A stretch of 48,477 bases of DNA. Source: Chloroflexota bacterium (lineage in GTDB: Bacteria > Chloroflexota > UBA6077 > JACCZL01). Under the pieces are notes generated by a model, which was not told the DNA's origin, made no database searches, and worked only from the letters and a program-made list of their open reading frames with translations. The translations under genes and the position numbers were made by a program. Where the stretch lies: contig JADLFM010000238.1 of assembly GCA_020845495.1 (NCBI GenBank), forward strand, positions 1 to 48,477, written 5' to 3'. This document shows positions 1 through 7,800 of the stretch, piece after piece. Every line of letters starts with the position of its first letter. Position 1 is the stretch's first letter.

Positions 1-17
1 GCGGGGGCCGCCCCTCG

Positions 18-608
18 CTACTCCCAGGCCAGCGCGGCGGCGTCCGGGAGCGTGCCGAGCCGACGCATGAAGCGGTGCTTGATCAGCATCGCCTTGCGTG
101 GCCGGTACCCTTCGGCGAGTGTGCGGTCGACTTTTGCGACGAGCAGGTGCGGTCCGGCGGCGTCGAGCATCTGTCGGAGCGCCGCCTCGAAGTCAGCCAG
201 CGAGTCGACAAGGCGGCTGCTGGCGATGCCACAGCCTCGCCCGACCGTCGCAAGGTCGAGGCCGCTCGCCGTGCTCGTGGGCTGGCCGCCGGTGATCTGA
301 AAGGCGCCGTTGTCCCAGACGACGCACAGCAGGTTCGGCGGACCGTAGCGGCCGAGCGTCGCGAGCGACCCGAGGTTCATCAACAGTGAGCCGTCCCCCT
401 CGACACAGACGACCTGATCGGCCGGTCGTGCTCGCGCCAGCCCGAGGGCGATCGAGGATGCCATCCCCATCGCCCCGGCCGAGTAGAAGTTCAGGGCACG
501 GTCGCCGGCGTGATAGAGGTCCGAGATCGCATTGCCCAGGCCGGTGACGACCAATCGATCGGTAAGGGCCGCCGCGAGGGTGCGCGCCGCCGCCTGTCGA
601 TCGATCAT
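18..608 (-). CDS. ThDP-binding decarboxylase subunit, ComE/sulfopyruvate decarboxylase beta-like
   Basis: This is the C-terminal (cofactor-binding) half of a split thiamine-diphosphate decarboxylase of the sulfopyruvate/phosphonopyruvate decarboxylase group. The GDGSLLMNLGSL stretch is the ThDP/Mg motif (GDGS followed by N), and GAMGMASSIALGLA is the usual glycine-rich segment before it. At about 196 aa it fits a beta subunit. It lies directly after the alpha subunit on the minus strand. Two starts are possible: 638, with an ATGA overlap with the upstream gene, or 608, which has a strong GGGGAGG seven bases upstream. I chose 608. The substrate cannot be read from sequence; no coenzyme M genes are nearby, so another 2-oxo acid is possible. 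Confidence 0.75.
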   Translation of the reverse strand: MIDRQAAARTLAAALTDRLVVTGLGNAISDLYHAGDRALNFYSAGAMGMASSIALGLARARPADQVVCVEGDGSLLMNLGSLATLGRYGPPNLLCVVWDNGAFQITGGQPTSTASGLDLATVGRGCGIASSRLVDSLADFEAALRQMLDAAGPHLLVAKVDRTLAEGYRPRKAMLIKHRFMRRLGTLPDAAALAWE

Positions 609-634
609 CCTCGTGCCTCCCCGCCCATCCGCGC

Positions 635-1150
635 TCATCCTTGCTTCCCTCCCGTCAGCAGCGGCGAGAGGACGATCGCAACCGGGCGGTCGGTCGAGAA
701 GGCCAGCTTGCTCGCGCCGGTCAGCACGGGTGCAATCTCGTCCTGGCGCTCCAGCGTGAAATGCGGGATACCGAGGCTGTCAAGGATCGGGCGGAGCGCC
801 TGTCCCATCCCGACTTGCACGGTGTTGAACTCGCCAAGCTCGCCGCGCTGGCTGATCAGCATCAGGAAGGGCACCTGATATGGCATCGCCAGTGACGCGA
901 GGGCGTTCGCGGCGTTCCCGAGGCCGCTGTTCTGCATCATCAGCACGCCGCGCCGCCCGCCCAGGTGCGCCCCGCACAAGATTCCGACACCCTCCTCTTC
1001 GCGGGTGAGGCCGACCACATCGAAGGAATGATCCGCCTCGGTCAGCCGGATCAGGTCGCCGATGATGGTGTCCGGAACGTAGACGACGGAGCGGATGTCC
1101 TGCTGCTTCAGGCACTCGAAGGTCGTTTCGTACCACGTCATCGCCGGCAT
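635..1150 (-). CDS. ThDP decarboxylase N-terminal (alpha) subunit, ComD-like
   Basis: This is the partner of the downstream ThDP-binding subunit and corresponds to the N-terminal Pyr domain of a full-length decarboxylase. The LTREEEGVGILCGAHLGG segment carries the conserved glutamate that activates the thiamine ring in this family, followed by MQNSGLGNAANALASL. Length is about 171 aa, usual for ComD-type subunits. The ATG at 1150 follows GGGGAGG by only two bases, and the ATG at 1141 lies eleven bases away, so either may be used. The gene overlaps the next by four bases, so the two are translationally coupled. Together they should form one two-chain enzyme; the substrate is unknown. Confidence 0.75.
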   Translation of the reverse strand: MPAMTWYETTFECLKQQDIRSVVYVPDTIIGDLIRLTEADHSFDVVGLTREEEGVGILCGAHLGGRRGVLMMQNSGLGNAANALASLAMPYQVPFLMLISQRGELGEFNTVQVGMGQALRPILDSLGIPHFTLERQDEIAPVLTGASKLAFSTDRPVAIVLSPLLTGGKQG

Positions 1151-1339
1151 CGCCTCCCCGTCATCGAGCGTCGTCGATGGGCATGGTGCCTTGCATGGGA
1201 TGGTGGCGCAAGGTTGCCGCGCTGCATACCTGCCGAGTTGGGGCGGCATCTGCGGCACGCCCGCAAGTTTCGAGCGGCCAGGCCGGCCAGACCAGTTCGA
1301 TCTTGATCGGGCCAGCGCCGCGGCTCAAGAATTCTGGGC

Positions 1340-2224
1340 ATGGAACGCGAGATGATCTATGGGGTTGCCGGGCCAACGCGCCTTGGCACGAGCGGCCTGC
1401 CCGATGGGCGGGGCCTGGGGTGGGCAGAGTGGGGGCCGGAGAACGGCCGGCCGATCTTGTTCTTCTCCGGGGCGGCGATGGGGCGTAGTCTGGGCTTTGG
1501 CGCGGACGTGCTGGCTCAGCACGACGCCCGGCTGATCGCGGTAGATCGGCCGGGCCTGGGGGTGTCCGATCCAGACTCTGGCCGAACGTTGAACGACTGG
1601 GCACGGGATGTGGAGAGCCTGACAGCAACGCTCGGGCTAGCTGACGTGCGGATCGTCGGGTTCTCCCAGGGCGCGCCGTTCGCACTGGCCTGCGCGGCGG
1701 CCAGCATCCCGCGTGCCGTCGCGATCGTGTCTGGCCAGGACGATCTGCGCCATGCTGCCTTCGCCGAGTTGCTGCATCCGGACGTGGCGGCGCTGGTGGG
1801 GGCGGTAGACGCCGACCCGGCGAGCGTCGAGGCGTCGTTCGCGGAGAGTGCGGACGCCGAGATGTTGTGGCACCTGATCGTCGGATCGAGCGGCGATCTC
1901 GACACGCGGGTCTACACTTCGCCGGCCTTCGAGCCCGCCTTCCGGCATGCGCTGGCCGAGGGGTTCGCTCAAGGCCCGGCCGGCTACGTCCGCGACCTCG
2001 TCCTCGCGCTCGGCCGCTGGCCCTTCACCCTATCCGACATCCGGGCGACGGTCGACCTCTGGTATGGTGGCCAGGATGCGAGTCCGGTCCACTCGCCCGA
2101 CTACGGCGCGACGTTGGCCCGCCGCATCTCGACGGCGCACCGCCACCTGGTCCGCACGGCGGGCGGCTCGCTGCTCTGGACCCACGCCGACGCGATCCTG
2201 ACGGCACTGCTGGCAGCTAAATAG
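1340..2224 (+). CDS. alpha/beta hydrolase
   Basis: This 294-aa protein has the alpha/beta hydrolase fold. The nucleophile elbow GFSQGAP places Ser at about residue 109, after the usual VDRPGLGVSDP segment. An acidic residue in WYGGQDASPV near 247 and His in LLWTHADAIL near 283 complete a plausible catalytic triad. There is no signal peptide, so it is probably cytoplasmic. Subfamily and substrate cannot be stated. An internal ATG at 1352 is an alternative start. It is divergent from the ThDP decarboxylase pair and followed by an unrelated dehydrogenase. Confidence 0.8.
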   Translation: MEREMIYGVAGPTRLGTSGLPDGRGLGWAEWGPENGRPILFFSGAAMGRSLGFGADVLAQHDARLIAVDRPGLGVSDPDSGRTLNDWARDVESLTATLGLADVRIVGFSQGAPFALACAAASIPRAVAIVSGQDDLRHAAFAELLHPDVAALVGAVDADPASVEASFAESADAEMLWHLIVGSSGDLDTRVYTSPAFEPAFRHALAEGFAQGPAGYVRDLVLALGRWPFTLSDIRATVDLWYGGQDASPVHSPDYGATLARRISTAHRHLVRTAGGSLLWTHADAILTALLAAK

Positions 2225-2401
2225 CAGTACGAGCGGTACCGGGCAGCGGTGGTCCATCTCTTCCGAGGCCGGCGCGCTGTCACTCGGCCTATCAGTAGGG
2301 CTGGGCAGCATGCGCGGATGCAGCACCCGGCGTCGTCGAGGGGGAGGGGCAGGCTGCTATGCTCGTGGGCGTCGCCTCGGCGACGTTGGAGGGGAACTCG
2401 C

Positions 2402-3334
2402 ATGACGACTGTGCTCGTGACCGGCGCGGCCGGCTATGTCGGCGGCTACATCCTGCCGGCCTTCCGAGAGCGCTTCGACTTGCGGCTCGTGGACAACCGC
2501 GACCGCGACGGGCTCGGGTGGCCGGTCGAAGGGCTCCAGGTCCGCGACGTCTCGGATCTGTCCCGCATGGATGAGTACCGCGATCTCTTCCGGGGCGCCG
2601 ACGCCATCGTGCATCTCGCGTTCATCCGTCCGAGTGAGGACACTCTGCACGCTCGCTATCTGGCCGAGCGCGCGAACATCGACATGGCGTACCTCGTCTA
2701 TCAACTGGCGCTCGAGGAGGGTGTGCGCCGCGTGGTGGTGGCAAGCTCGAACCATGCGTCCGACTTCTACGAGCGGCCGATGCGCAGCGGCCAACTCGAG
2801 ATGATCCGTCCGAACGATCCGCGCCCGCTCGCCGATAACTACTATGGATGGGCCAAGGAGGCCTACGAGCATCTGGGCTTCGTGTATGCCTCGGGGGTGT
2901 CGGGTGGGCCAACGGTCGGGGAGATCAGGCCGGAAGATCGGCCGCGCAAGCTCGAGGTGGTGCAGATTCGGATCGGCGCGCCGCGCGATATGACGACGAC
3001 TTCATTTGCCGGTCGCTTCAAGAACGATCCGAAGACGCTCCATCGCGACCTCGGCATGTGGGTGAGCCCTCGAGATCTGGCGCAGTTATTCGTGAAGTCG
3101 ATCGAGGCGTCGAACATCGAGGACGAGTACGGCATCCCGTTCCAGGTCTTCAACGGCATGTCGGCGAACACTCGGAGCGCCTGGAGTCTGGAGAACGCGC
3201 GCAAGATGATCGGCTACGCGCCTGAAGACGATTCGGAGGCGGTCTACGCCGACGAGATCCGTCAGTACATCCTCGACCCGGCTCGCGAGCGGATGGTGCA
3301 GGCCGAGGCGAAAGGCGGCAAGGGCAGCCGGTAA
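2402..3334 (+). CDS. NAD-dependent epimerase/dehydratase family, uronate dehydrogenase-like
   Basis: This extended SDR of 310 aa starts at ATG 2402 behind GGAGGGG. The N-terminal TGAAGYVGG is the NAD-binding Rossmann loop. VASSNHASDFY, then YYGWAK as the YxxxK catalytic pair, then QIRIG and NARKMIGYAPEDD match, in order, the landmarks of uronate dehydrogenase, which oxidises galacturonate or glucuronate to the lactone. A longer insert between the YxxxK and the substrate-binding half is unlike the best-known uronate dehydrogenases, so another sugar substrate is possible. It seems monocistronic. Confidence 0.7.
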   Translation: MTTVLVTGAAGYVGGYILPAFRERFDLRLVDNRDRDGLGWPVEGLQVRDVSDLSRMDEYRDLFRGADAIVHLAFIRPSEDTLHARYLAERANIDMAYLVYQLALEEGVRRVVVASSNHASDFYERPMRSGQLEMIRPNDPRPLADNYYGWAKEAYEHLGFVYASGVSGGPTVGEIRPEDRPRKLEVVQIRIGAPRDMTTTSFAGRFKNDPKTLHRDLGMWVSPRDLAQLFVKSIEASNIEDEYGIPFQVFNGMSANTRSAWSLENARKMIGYAPEDDSEAVYADEIRQYILDPARERMVQAEAKGGKGSR

Positions 3335-3623
3335 TTCCCGAGCCCAGACTCAACTGCCGCGCTTATGGCGCAAGGCGCACTGCTCGAGAGGCATTGCTAG
3401 CTCAATGGCTCTGACCTGATGGCCGGCTGCGCGCCGAGGCATCAACCATGTATGCCTTCACCAGCCATCTATGCCCCAGCGATGGTGAAACACGTTCCGA
3501 AACGGCGTGAGGGCGCCTCTGTGATGGCCGAGTAGACGGTGTAGCCGACTCCCGGGTCCAGGTGTCCAATATGCATGGCATGCCCCGCGCAGTGCTGTTC
3601 CGGATTGAACACTCAGGTGTATC
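3335..3623. other. intergenic stretch without a gene
   Basis: About 290 bases follow the dehydrogenase. I see no coding sequence with an RBS. It presumably holds the promoter for the structured leader and small gene that follow, but no clear -35/-10 pair stands out. Confidence 0.5.
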
Positions 3624-3743
3624 GCATCTGGCTGCGCGGGTCTCGGAAGTGTGGTGAAATGCACTCACCGGGCGGGGCGCACAGCCCGCCCGCAACCGCA
3701 AGGCCCCGAGGATTTCGGGGGGGCCACAGAAGGAGCCAGAGGC
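3624..3743 (+). promoter_or_regulatory. structured 5' leader, cobalamin-riboswitch-like, covering the RBS
   Basis: The leader of the 91-aa gene can fold into a closed multi-stem RNA. A closing helix pairs 3627-3633 (TCTGGCT) with 3734-3740 (AGCCAGA), extended by two pairs beyond a mismatch; its 3' strand overlaps the Shine-Dalgarno AAGGAG (3730-3735). Inside lie a perfect 8-bp hairpin (3669-3676/3685-3692) and a second hairpin (3702-3709/3715-3725). Single-stranded motifs recall cobalamin riboswitches: CGGAAGTGTGGTGAAAT near 3643, CCCGCAACCGCAAGG near 3687 and GCCAC near 3723, just before the closing helix. The layout suits translational control. The ligand class is inference, and no B12 gene is adjacent. 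Confidence 0.4.
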
Positions 3744-4019
3744 ATGGCGATCGTATCAGCGGTGAACGAGAGCGGCGAAGAGCAGTTGTACGAGATCCCA
3801 GATGACGTGCTGGCGACGTACCGGCTCCAGTCGGCTCAGATGACCGACAGCGTCCGCTCGCAGGTGTTCCCCGATAAGGCCGAGTTGACCAAGGACGATG
3901 CCCAGGGCGTGATGCCGACCGCACCGTCGGCGGGCGGAGACGTCGAGGGCTACCAGGCTATCTGCCGCTACTGGATCCGCTACGGCGACACCCTCTACTA
4001 CTGGTACGACTACTGCTAA
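3744..4019 (+). CDS. small protein with Tyr/Trp-rich C-terminus, possible RiPP precursor
   Basis: This 91-aa protein is not one I recognise. It starts at ATG 3744, eight bases after AAGGAG. The first 70 residues are acidic and soluble (YEIPDDVLATYRLQ, then FPDKAELTKDDAQG). The last 20 are packed with aromatic residues and end in a cysteine: ICRYWIRYGDTLYYWYDYC, with seven Tyr/Trp in the final twelve positions and two Cys. A leader-like front plus a short distinctive tail resembles ribosomally made, modified peptides, but no modification enzyme or exporter lies next to it. A disulfide-closed aromatic tail on an ordinary small protein is the alternative. It is bracketed by the structured leader and a terminator, so it is a one-gene transcript. 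Confidence 0.6.
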   Translation: MAIVSAVNESGEEQLYEIPDDVLATYRLQSAQMTDSVRSQVFPDKAELTKDDAQGVMPTAPSAGGDVEGYQAICRYWIRYGDTLYYWYDYC

Positions 4020-4078
4020 GCCGAAGCGCCAGAGCCGCTAGCGGCAGTGCAGCCTCCAGGAACAGGGGGGGCGGCGGC

Positions 4079-4116
4079 GAGGGTGGGCCAGGTGGCCCGC
4101 CCTCGTTGTCTTGTCT
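4079..4116 (+). terminator. intrinsic terminator after the small gene
   Basis: A 12-bp stem (GAGGGTGGGCCA with TGGCCCGCCCTC, one G-T wobble) with a minimal loop spans 4079-4104 and is followed by the T-rich GTTGTCTTGTCT. Confidence 0.65.
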
Positions 4117-4266
4117 CCGCCTCGCAACCTCTGGGCACAGAGGAGTCTCGCCTGACTGCTTCGTCCGGAGCGGCCACAAGCCAGGCATCTGCTTCTCCCC
4201 GCGGGGAGCGGCAGGCCAGCGGGAGTAGCAGGCCAGCACGAGTGGCAGCGCGCTGGAGGTGCCAGG

Positions 4267-5163
4267 TCAGGGATAGGCGCCGGGCCAGGGGCCGGGAGTA
4301 CGCACGGGGAGGCGCACGCGGGTGGTCGTCTCGTGAACGATGCGGAATCCGCGCGCCAGATAGTTGTTCAGGGCATGCGGGCCGTCCAGGCTACAGGTCG
4401 TCAGGTCGACTCGGGTAGCACCGATGGTCCAGGCGCGCTCAACGGCTCGGGTCAGCAGCCAGCCGCCGATTCCCTGCCCGATGGCCCAGGGCAACAGTCC
4501 AAGAAGTGCGATCCTGACGCGGCCGTCGGGCTGCTGCTCGATCTCGACGTAGCCGGCCGGCGTGCCGCGTACGTAGGCGACCCAGGTTTCGACGCGTTCA
4601 CTCCAGGCCCGCCATCGATCGTAGGGCCAGTCGAGGCGGTCGGTCCAGTACCAGTCGCCGCCAACAGCGGTGTATAGGAATCGGCACAGTTCGGCGCAGG
4701 GGATTTCAGCGTGTACGAGCGTAGCCTCGCGGCGCGGCGGCCGCGACGGACGTAGCTCGGCCGGGTCGTCCATCTCGAGGTACCAGACGGTCACGTCGGC
4801 GAGCCGCGATGCACCATCGTCCGAGGTGAGGGGCAACGGAGAGGCGTAGCGCGGGGCGTCGACGAGCGGGAGGAACTGGCCGGGCGAGTGCTGCTGGCCG
4901 GGCGAGTGCTGCTGGCCGGGCGAGTGCTGCTGGCCGGGCGAGTGCTGCTGGCCGGGCGGCGCTGGCAGATCACGCGATCCGGGCAGATCGGACGACACAG
5001 GCTGGCTGGGTGCCCCGGCTCGCTCGACCGAGGGGTCGGGGTCGGCTACGTCAGACTGGCCAGATATGGCAGACTCGCACATGGCCTGGGGTTGGCCGGG
5101 CTGCTCGGGGCGGTCTGACGGCGTGGGCGAAGCATCGCTCACGTCTCGTCCGAGCGGATCCAC
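4267..5163 (-). CDS. GNAT-family N-acetyltransferase with repeat-bearing N-terminal extension
   Basis: The C-terminal half (about residues 110-298) is a GCN5-related acetyltransferase. GYVEIEQQPDGRVRIALLGL is the central strand, LPWAIGQGIGGWLL carries the acetyl-CoA loop (QGIGGW), and HALNNYLARGFRIVHE is the usual final motif. The first ~100 residues are low complexity and rich in Pro, Ser and Gln, including four exact PGQQHS units coded by an 18-bp tandem repeat. The gene overlaps the end of the upstream LOG gene by 25 bases, so the pair is probably one transcript. A later start at residue 28 is possible. The acetyl acceptor is unknown. Confidence 0.7.
   Translation of the reverse strand: MDPLGRDVSDASPTPSDRPEQPGQPQAMCESAISGQSDVADPDPSVERAGAPSQPVSSDLPGSRDLPAPPGQQHSPGQQHSPGQQHSPGQQHSPGQFLPLVDAPRYASPLPLTSDDGASRLADVTVWYLEMDDPAELRPSRPPRREATLVHAEIPCAELCRFLYTAVGGDWYWTDRLDWPYDRWRAWSERVETWVAYVRGTPAGYVEIEQQPDGRVRIALLGLLPWAIGQGIGGWLLTRAVERAWTIGATRVDLTTCSLDGPHALNNYLARGFRIVHETTTRVRLPVRTPGPWPGAYP
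4876..4958. repeat. 18-bp tandem repeat, four copies plus a partial one
   Basis: The unit ctggccgggcgagtgctg occurs at 4876, 4894, 4912 and 4930, with a partial fifth copy at 4948. In the acetyltransferase frame it encodes PGQQHS units. The exact copies point to recent slippage or expansion. Confidence 0.9.
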
Positions 5164-5738
5164 TTCCTGACCGGGGGCGGCGGCTCGTACCCGAGGACGA
5201 GATCGATCAGCGGCTCAGGCGCGGATGCTTCGAGGATGAGCGCGCGGTGCTCCGGCGGGATGAACCCCTCCCGCACCCCCTGGTCGACGAGGGCGAGCAG
5301 GTTGTCGTAGAACCCCCCGGCGTTCAGGATGCCGAACGCCTTACGGTGCAGCCCAAGCTGTGCCCAGGTCACGACCTCAAACAGTTCCTCGAACGTGCCG
5401 AAGCCGCCGGGTAGGGCGATAAAGGCGTCGGAGAGCTTGGCCATCATGGCTTTGCGCTCGTGCATGCTGCCGACGACGTGGAGTGACGTCAGGTGATCGT
5501 GGGCGATCTCGTGGCTGACCAGGGCTTCGGGGATAACGCCGACCACCTCGCCGCCGCCACGCAGAACGGCATCGGCGACGGCGCCCATGAGCCCGACGCT
5601 AGCGCCACCGTACACCAGACCGATCCGGTGTCGTACAAGCGTCTCGCCGAGGCGACGTGCTAGCTCGACGTACTCGGGGCGCGTCCCTGACCGCGAGCCG
5701 CAAAAGACACAGATTCGACCGAGCGCCGGCGTAGACAT
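5139..5738 (-). CDS. LOG family protein (TIGR00730-type nucleotide phosphoribohydrolase)
   Basis: This 199-aa cytoplasmic protein has the LOG/'lysine decarboxylase-like' signature PGGFGTFEELFE (PGGxGTxxE), preceded by VYGGASVGLMGAVADA and ICVFCGSRSG at the N-terminus. Members cleave N6-substituted adenosine monophosphate to the base and ribose 5-phosphate; bacterial roles beyond that are mostly unclear. Length is normal for the family. Its end overlaps the GNAT gene downstream on the same strand. Confidence 0.9.
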   Translation of the reverse strand: MSTPALGRICVFCGSRSGTRPEYVELARRLGETLVRHRIGLVYGGASVGLMGAVADAVLRGGGEVVGVIPEALVSHEIAHDHLTSLHVVGSMHERKAMMAKLSDAFIALPGGFGTFEELFEVVTWAQLGLHRKAFGILNAGGFYDNLLALVDQGVREGFIPPEHRALILEASAPEPLIDLVLGYEPPPPVRKWIRSDET

Positions 5739-5938
5739 CCAGGTGGCTCCCGAGGGAAAGAGATCGCACCACGGTCGCGGTCATCGGGGGCACGACGCGG
5801 GCATGGCATGGGCGCAGCGTGGCACGACGAGCCGGGTAGCCGTGAGGGATGGGACAACGTTGTGACAGAAGGGTACGGCACTGACGCGGCGTCTGGCACG
5901 GGGAACGGCGTGGCGACGACCGGAGGCGGCGACCGGGC

Positions 5939-6196
5939 TTAGCGGGCGTCGATGTAGACGCCCGTGTCGCCGCGCCGAAGCGCGACCACGAAGCCGGCGT
6001 CGCAGAGGATGTCCGCGCAGTGGTCCAACTCGCCGCCGATGGGGAAGGGCGAGCGGCCACGAACTCGGCCACGGATCGGCTGCCGGTCGTCGCTGCCGAT
6101 GAGGCGGATAGCTGCACCGCCATCCGCGAGATCCTCGATCAGATACTTGCCATCATGCTCGAACAGGACATTGCGTACACGTTGCGCGCTCGTCAT
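5939..6196 (-). CDS. hypothetical protein
   Basis: This 85-aa protein is not one I recognise. The ATG at 6196 is preceded by CTGGAG at good spacing. The sequence is soluble and mixed in charge, with HDGKYLIEDLADGGAAIRLIG near the start and FVVALRRGDTGVYIDAR at the end, and it has no signal peptide or membrane segment. The start is set by the RBS; an upstream extension to 6292 lacks one. Confidence 0.55.
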   Translation of the reverse strand: MTSAQRVRNVLFEHDGKYLIEDLADGGAAIRLIGSDDRQPIRGRVRGRSPFPIGGELDHCADILCDAGFVVALRRGDTGVYIDAR

Positions 6197-6331
6197 CGTC
6201 GACTCCAGAGATCGCGGGAGCGGCCTGGTTGTTAGGCTCGTGTGAGCCGGCACCCGAGAGGTCGTGCTCCAGCGCACTCTAGTGACATGCATGACGCGTG
6301 CCGAGTCAGGCTGAGGACGAGTGTGCCGCGC

Positions 6332-7069
6332 TCAGGCAAGGGGGCGGCGGGCGAGGCTGAATGACTGACCGGTCGGGCCGCCGGGGGGAAACTGCACGAC
6401 CCAGAGGATCAGAGCGGCGACCTCCTCCGGCCCCTTGACGCGCTCGCTCGGAGCGAACGGCGGTGGCGCGTCCGTCGTGAAGCGGTCCTCAGTGAGGCGG
6501 GTTAGCACCGGCCCCGGCACGACTTCGTTGACGTCGATCCCCTGCTGCCACACTTCCTGGGCCAGCCCCCGGGTGAACATCCAGACGCCGGCTTTGGCGC
6601 TGTTGTAGGCCAGGTTGCCGGGCGACGGGCTATGCCCCATCCCCGAGCCGACGTTGACGATTTTGCCGCCGCCAGCCGCGATCAGATGCGGCAGCGCCGC
6701 GTGGCAGCCGTAGTACACGCCGAGCAGGTTCAGGTTGATGGTGTTGGCCCAGCGATCGGGGGTGGACTCGAGGGTCGGCTTGCGCTCCTCGCCACCGCCA
6801 GCGTTGTTGACGAGGATATCCAGGCGCCCTAGCTCGGCGGCGACGCGATCGACGGTTCCCCGGACCTCGGCGTAGCTGGTGACGTCGCAGCGGAGGGCGA
6901 GTGCTCGCCGGCCAAGATCGCGTACTTCAGCGGCGACGGCCTCGACTTCGTCGGCGCTGCGGGCCACGACGGCGACGTCCGCACCGGCACGGGCCAGGCC
7001 GAGCGCGGTCTCCCGCCCGATCCCGCGCCCGCCTCCGGTGACGAGGGCAACTTTTCCGTGTAGATCCAC
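6332..7069 (-). CDS. SDR-family oxidoreductase (3-oxoacyl-ACP reductase-like)
   Basis: This is a classical short-chain dehydrogenase: TGGGRGIG cofactor loop near the N-terminus, NNAG, the catalytic Ser in VGSGMG and YNSAK as the Tyr/Lys pair. The GTG at 7069 has GGAGG six bases upstream and begins right before the first strand, so I prefer it to the ATG at 7090, which overlaps that RBS. The basic residue after TGGG suggests NADP or NAD with loose preference. The C-terminus (GGPTGQSFSLARRPLA) departs from the usual VDGG ending. The substrate is unknown. Confidence 0.85.
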   Translation of the reverse strand: MDLHGKVALVTGGGRGIGRETALGLARAGADVAVVARSADEVEAVAAEVRDLGRRALALRCDVTSYAEVRGTVDRVAAELGRLDILVNNAGGGEERKPTLESTPDRWANTINLNLLGVYYGCHAALPHLIAAGGGKIVNVGSGMGHSPSPGNLAYNSAKAGVWMFTRGLAQEVWQQGIDVNEVVPGPVLTRLTEDRFTTDAPPPFAPSERVKGPEEVAALILWVVQFPPGGPTGQSFSLARRPLA

Positions 7070-7217
7070 GTCTATCCTCCTCCGAGTCATCCCATCAGCC
7101 GCCGGAACATCCCCTCAACACGGCGGCCACTCAGCAGTCCTGCGCGTGGAGGGTAGCGAGATAGCCGTGAATGTGCCAGGAGCATAGCGTCAGGGGGTGC
7201 CCCTCACCTGGGGGCTG

Positions 7218-7261
7218 CCCTCACCCCCCAGCCCCCTCTCCCGCACGCGGGAGAGGGGGAG
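7218..7261. repeat. palindromic CCCTC/GAGGG element, intergenic copy
   Basis: A perfect 13-bp inverted repeat (7232-7244 with 7247-7259) is flanked by CCCTCACCCCCC. The same type of palindrome occurs inside imuB and dnaE2. Here it lies between the MoaD/ThiS gene and the SDR gene and may also end transcription. Confidence 0.8.
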
Positions 7262-7370
7262 CAGAAGCGGTGGGTGCCGATGTCTGACGCCCCCCTTTGG
7301 GAGGGTGGAAGCTGAACGAACGATTCAGGGGTACTGTGCGTCAGCCGTTCAGGCGCGGAAGGATTGCGCG

Positions 7371-7700
7371 TCAGCCGCCGGCGACGGGAGAGAACAGCTC
7401 GAGGGTATCGCCGTCTTGAAGGGTGACGTCCTGGACGGCGTCCATCTTGACACTGTCGCCGTTGAGGGCACAGATCCAGACCTCGTGGGGCGGGACGCCA
7501 AGTCGATCGAGCAAGCCGGCGATGGTGATGCCGGGGCGGGTTGCGACGTTCACGGTGCTGGAGCGCTGGAAGTGGGTCGTAAGCTCGCCGTGGGCATGGA
7601 CGGTGATTCTAGCGGTATCGGCGGCCTGGGTCACGTCGTCGGTCTCTGGTTGGTGGCTGGTCTCTGGCTGGCGCATGGCCTGGCCGTGGTCGTCGGGCAT
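7371..7700 (-). CDS. MoaD/ThiS-family sulfur-carrier-like protein
   Basis: The last ~80 residues form a beta-grasp ubiquitin-like fold of the MoaD/ThiS family: ITIAGLLDRLGVPPHEVWICALNG, then LQDGDTLELFSPVAGG, ending in the exposed Gly-Gly that is adenylated and thiocarboxylated in true carriers. The N-terminal ~30 residues are polar and probably disordered. ATG 7700 follows GGGGGAG closely. No molybdopterin or thiamine genes are nearby, so the partner enzyme is elsewhere or the protein serves another sulfur transfer. Confidence 0.8.
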   Translation of the reverse strand: MPDDHGQAMRQPETSHQPETDDVTQAADTARITVHAHGELTTHFQRSSTVNVATRPGITIAGLLDRLGVPPHEVWICALNGDSVKMDAVQDVTLQDGDTLELFSPVAGG

Positions 7701-7800
7701 GGTGGCTCCCCCTGTCAGTCCGGGTGTTCAACTCCTCTGTCAACGCGTACCGGGACGGTAGTGTTGGCAGAAGCGTACCGGATGAATGGGAGGCAGCAGC

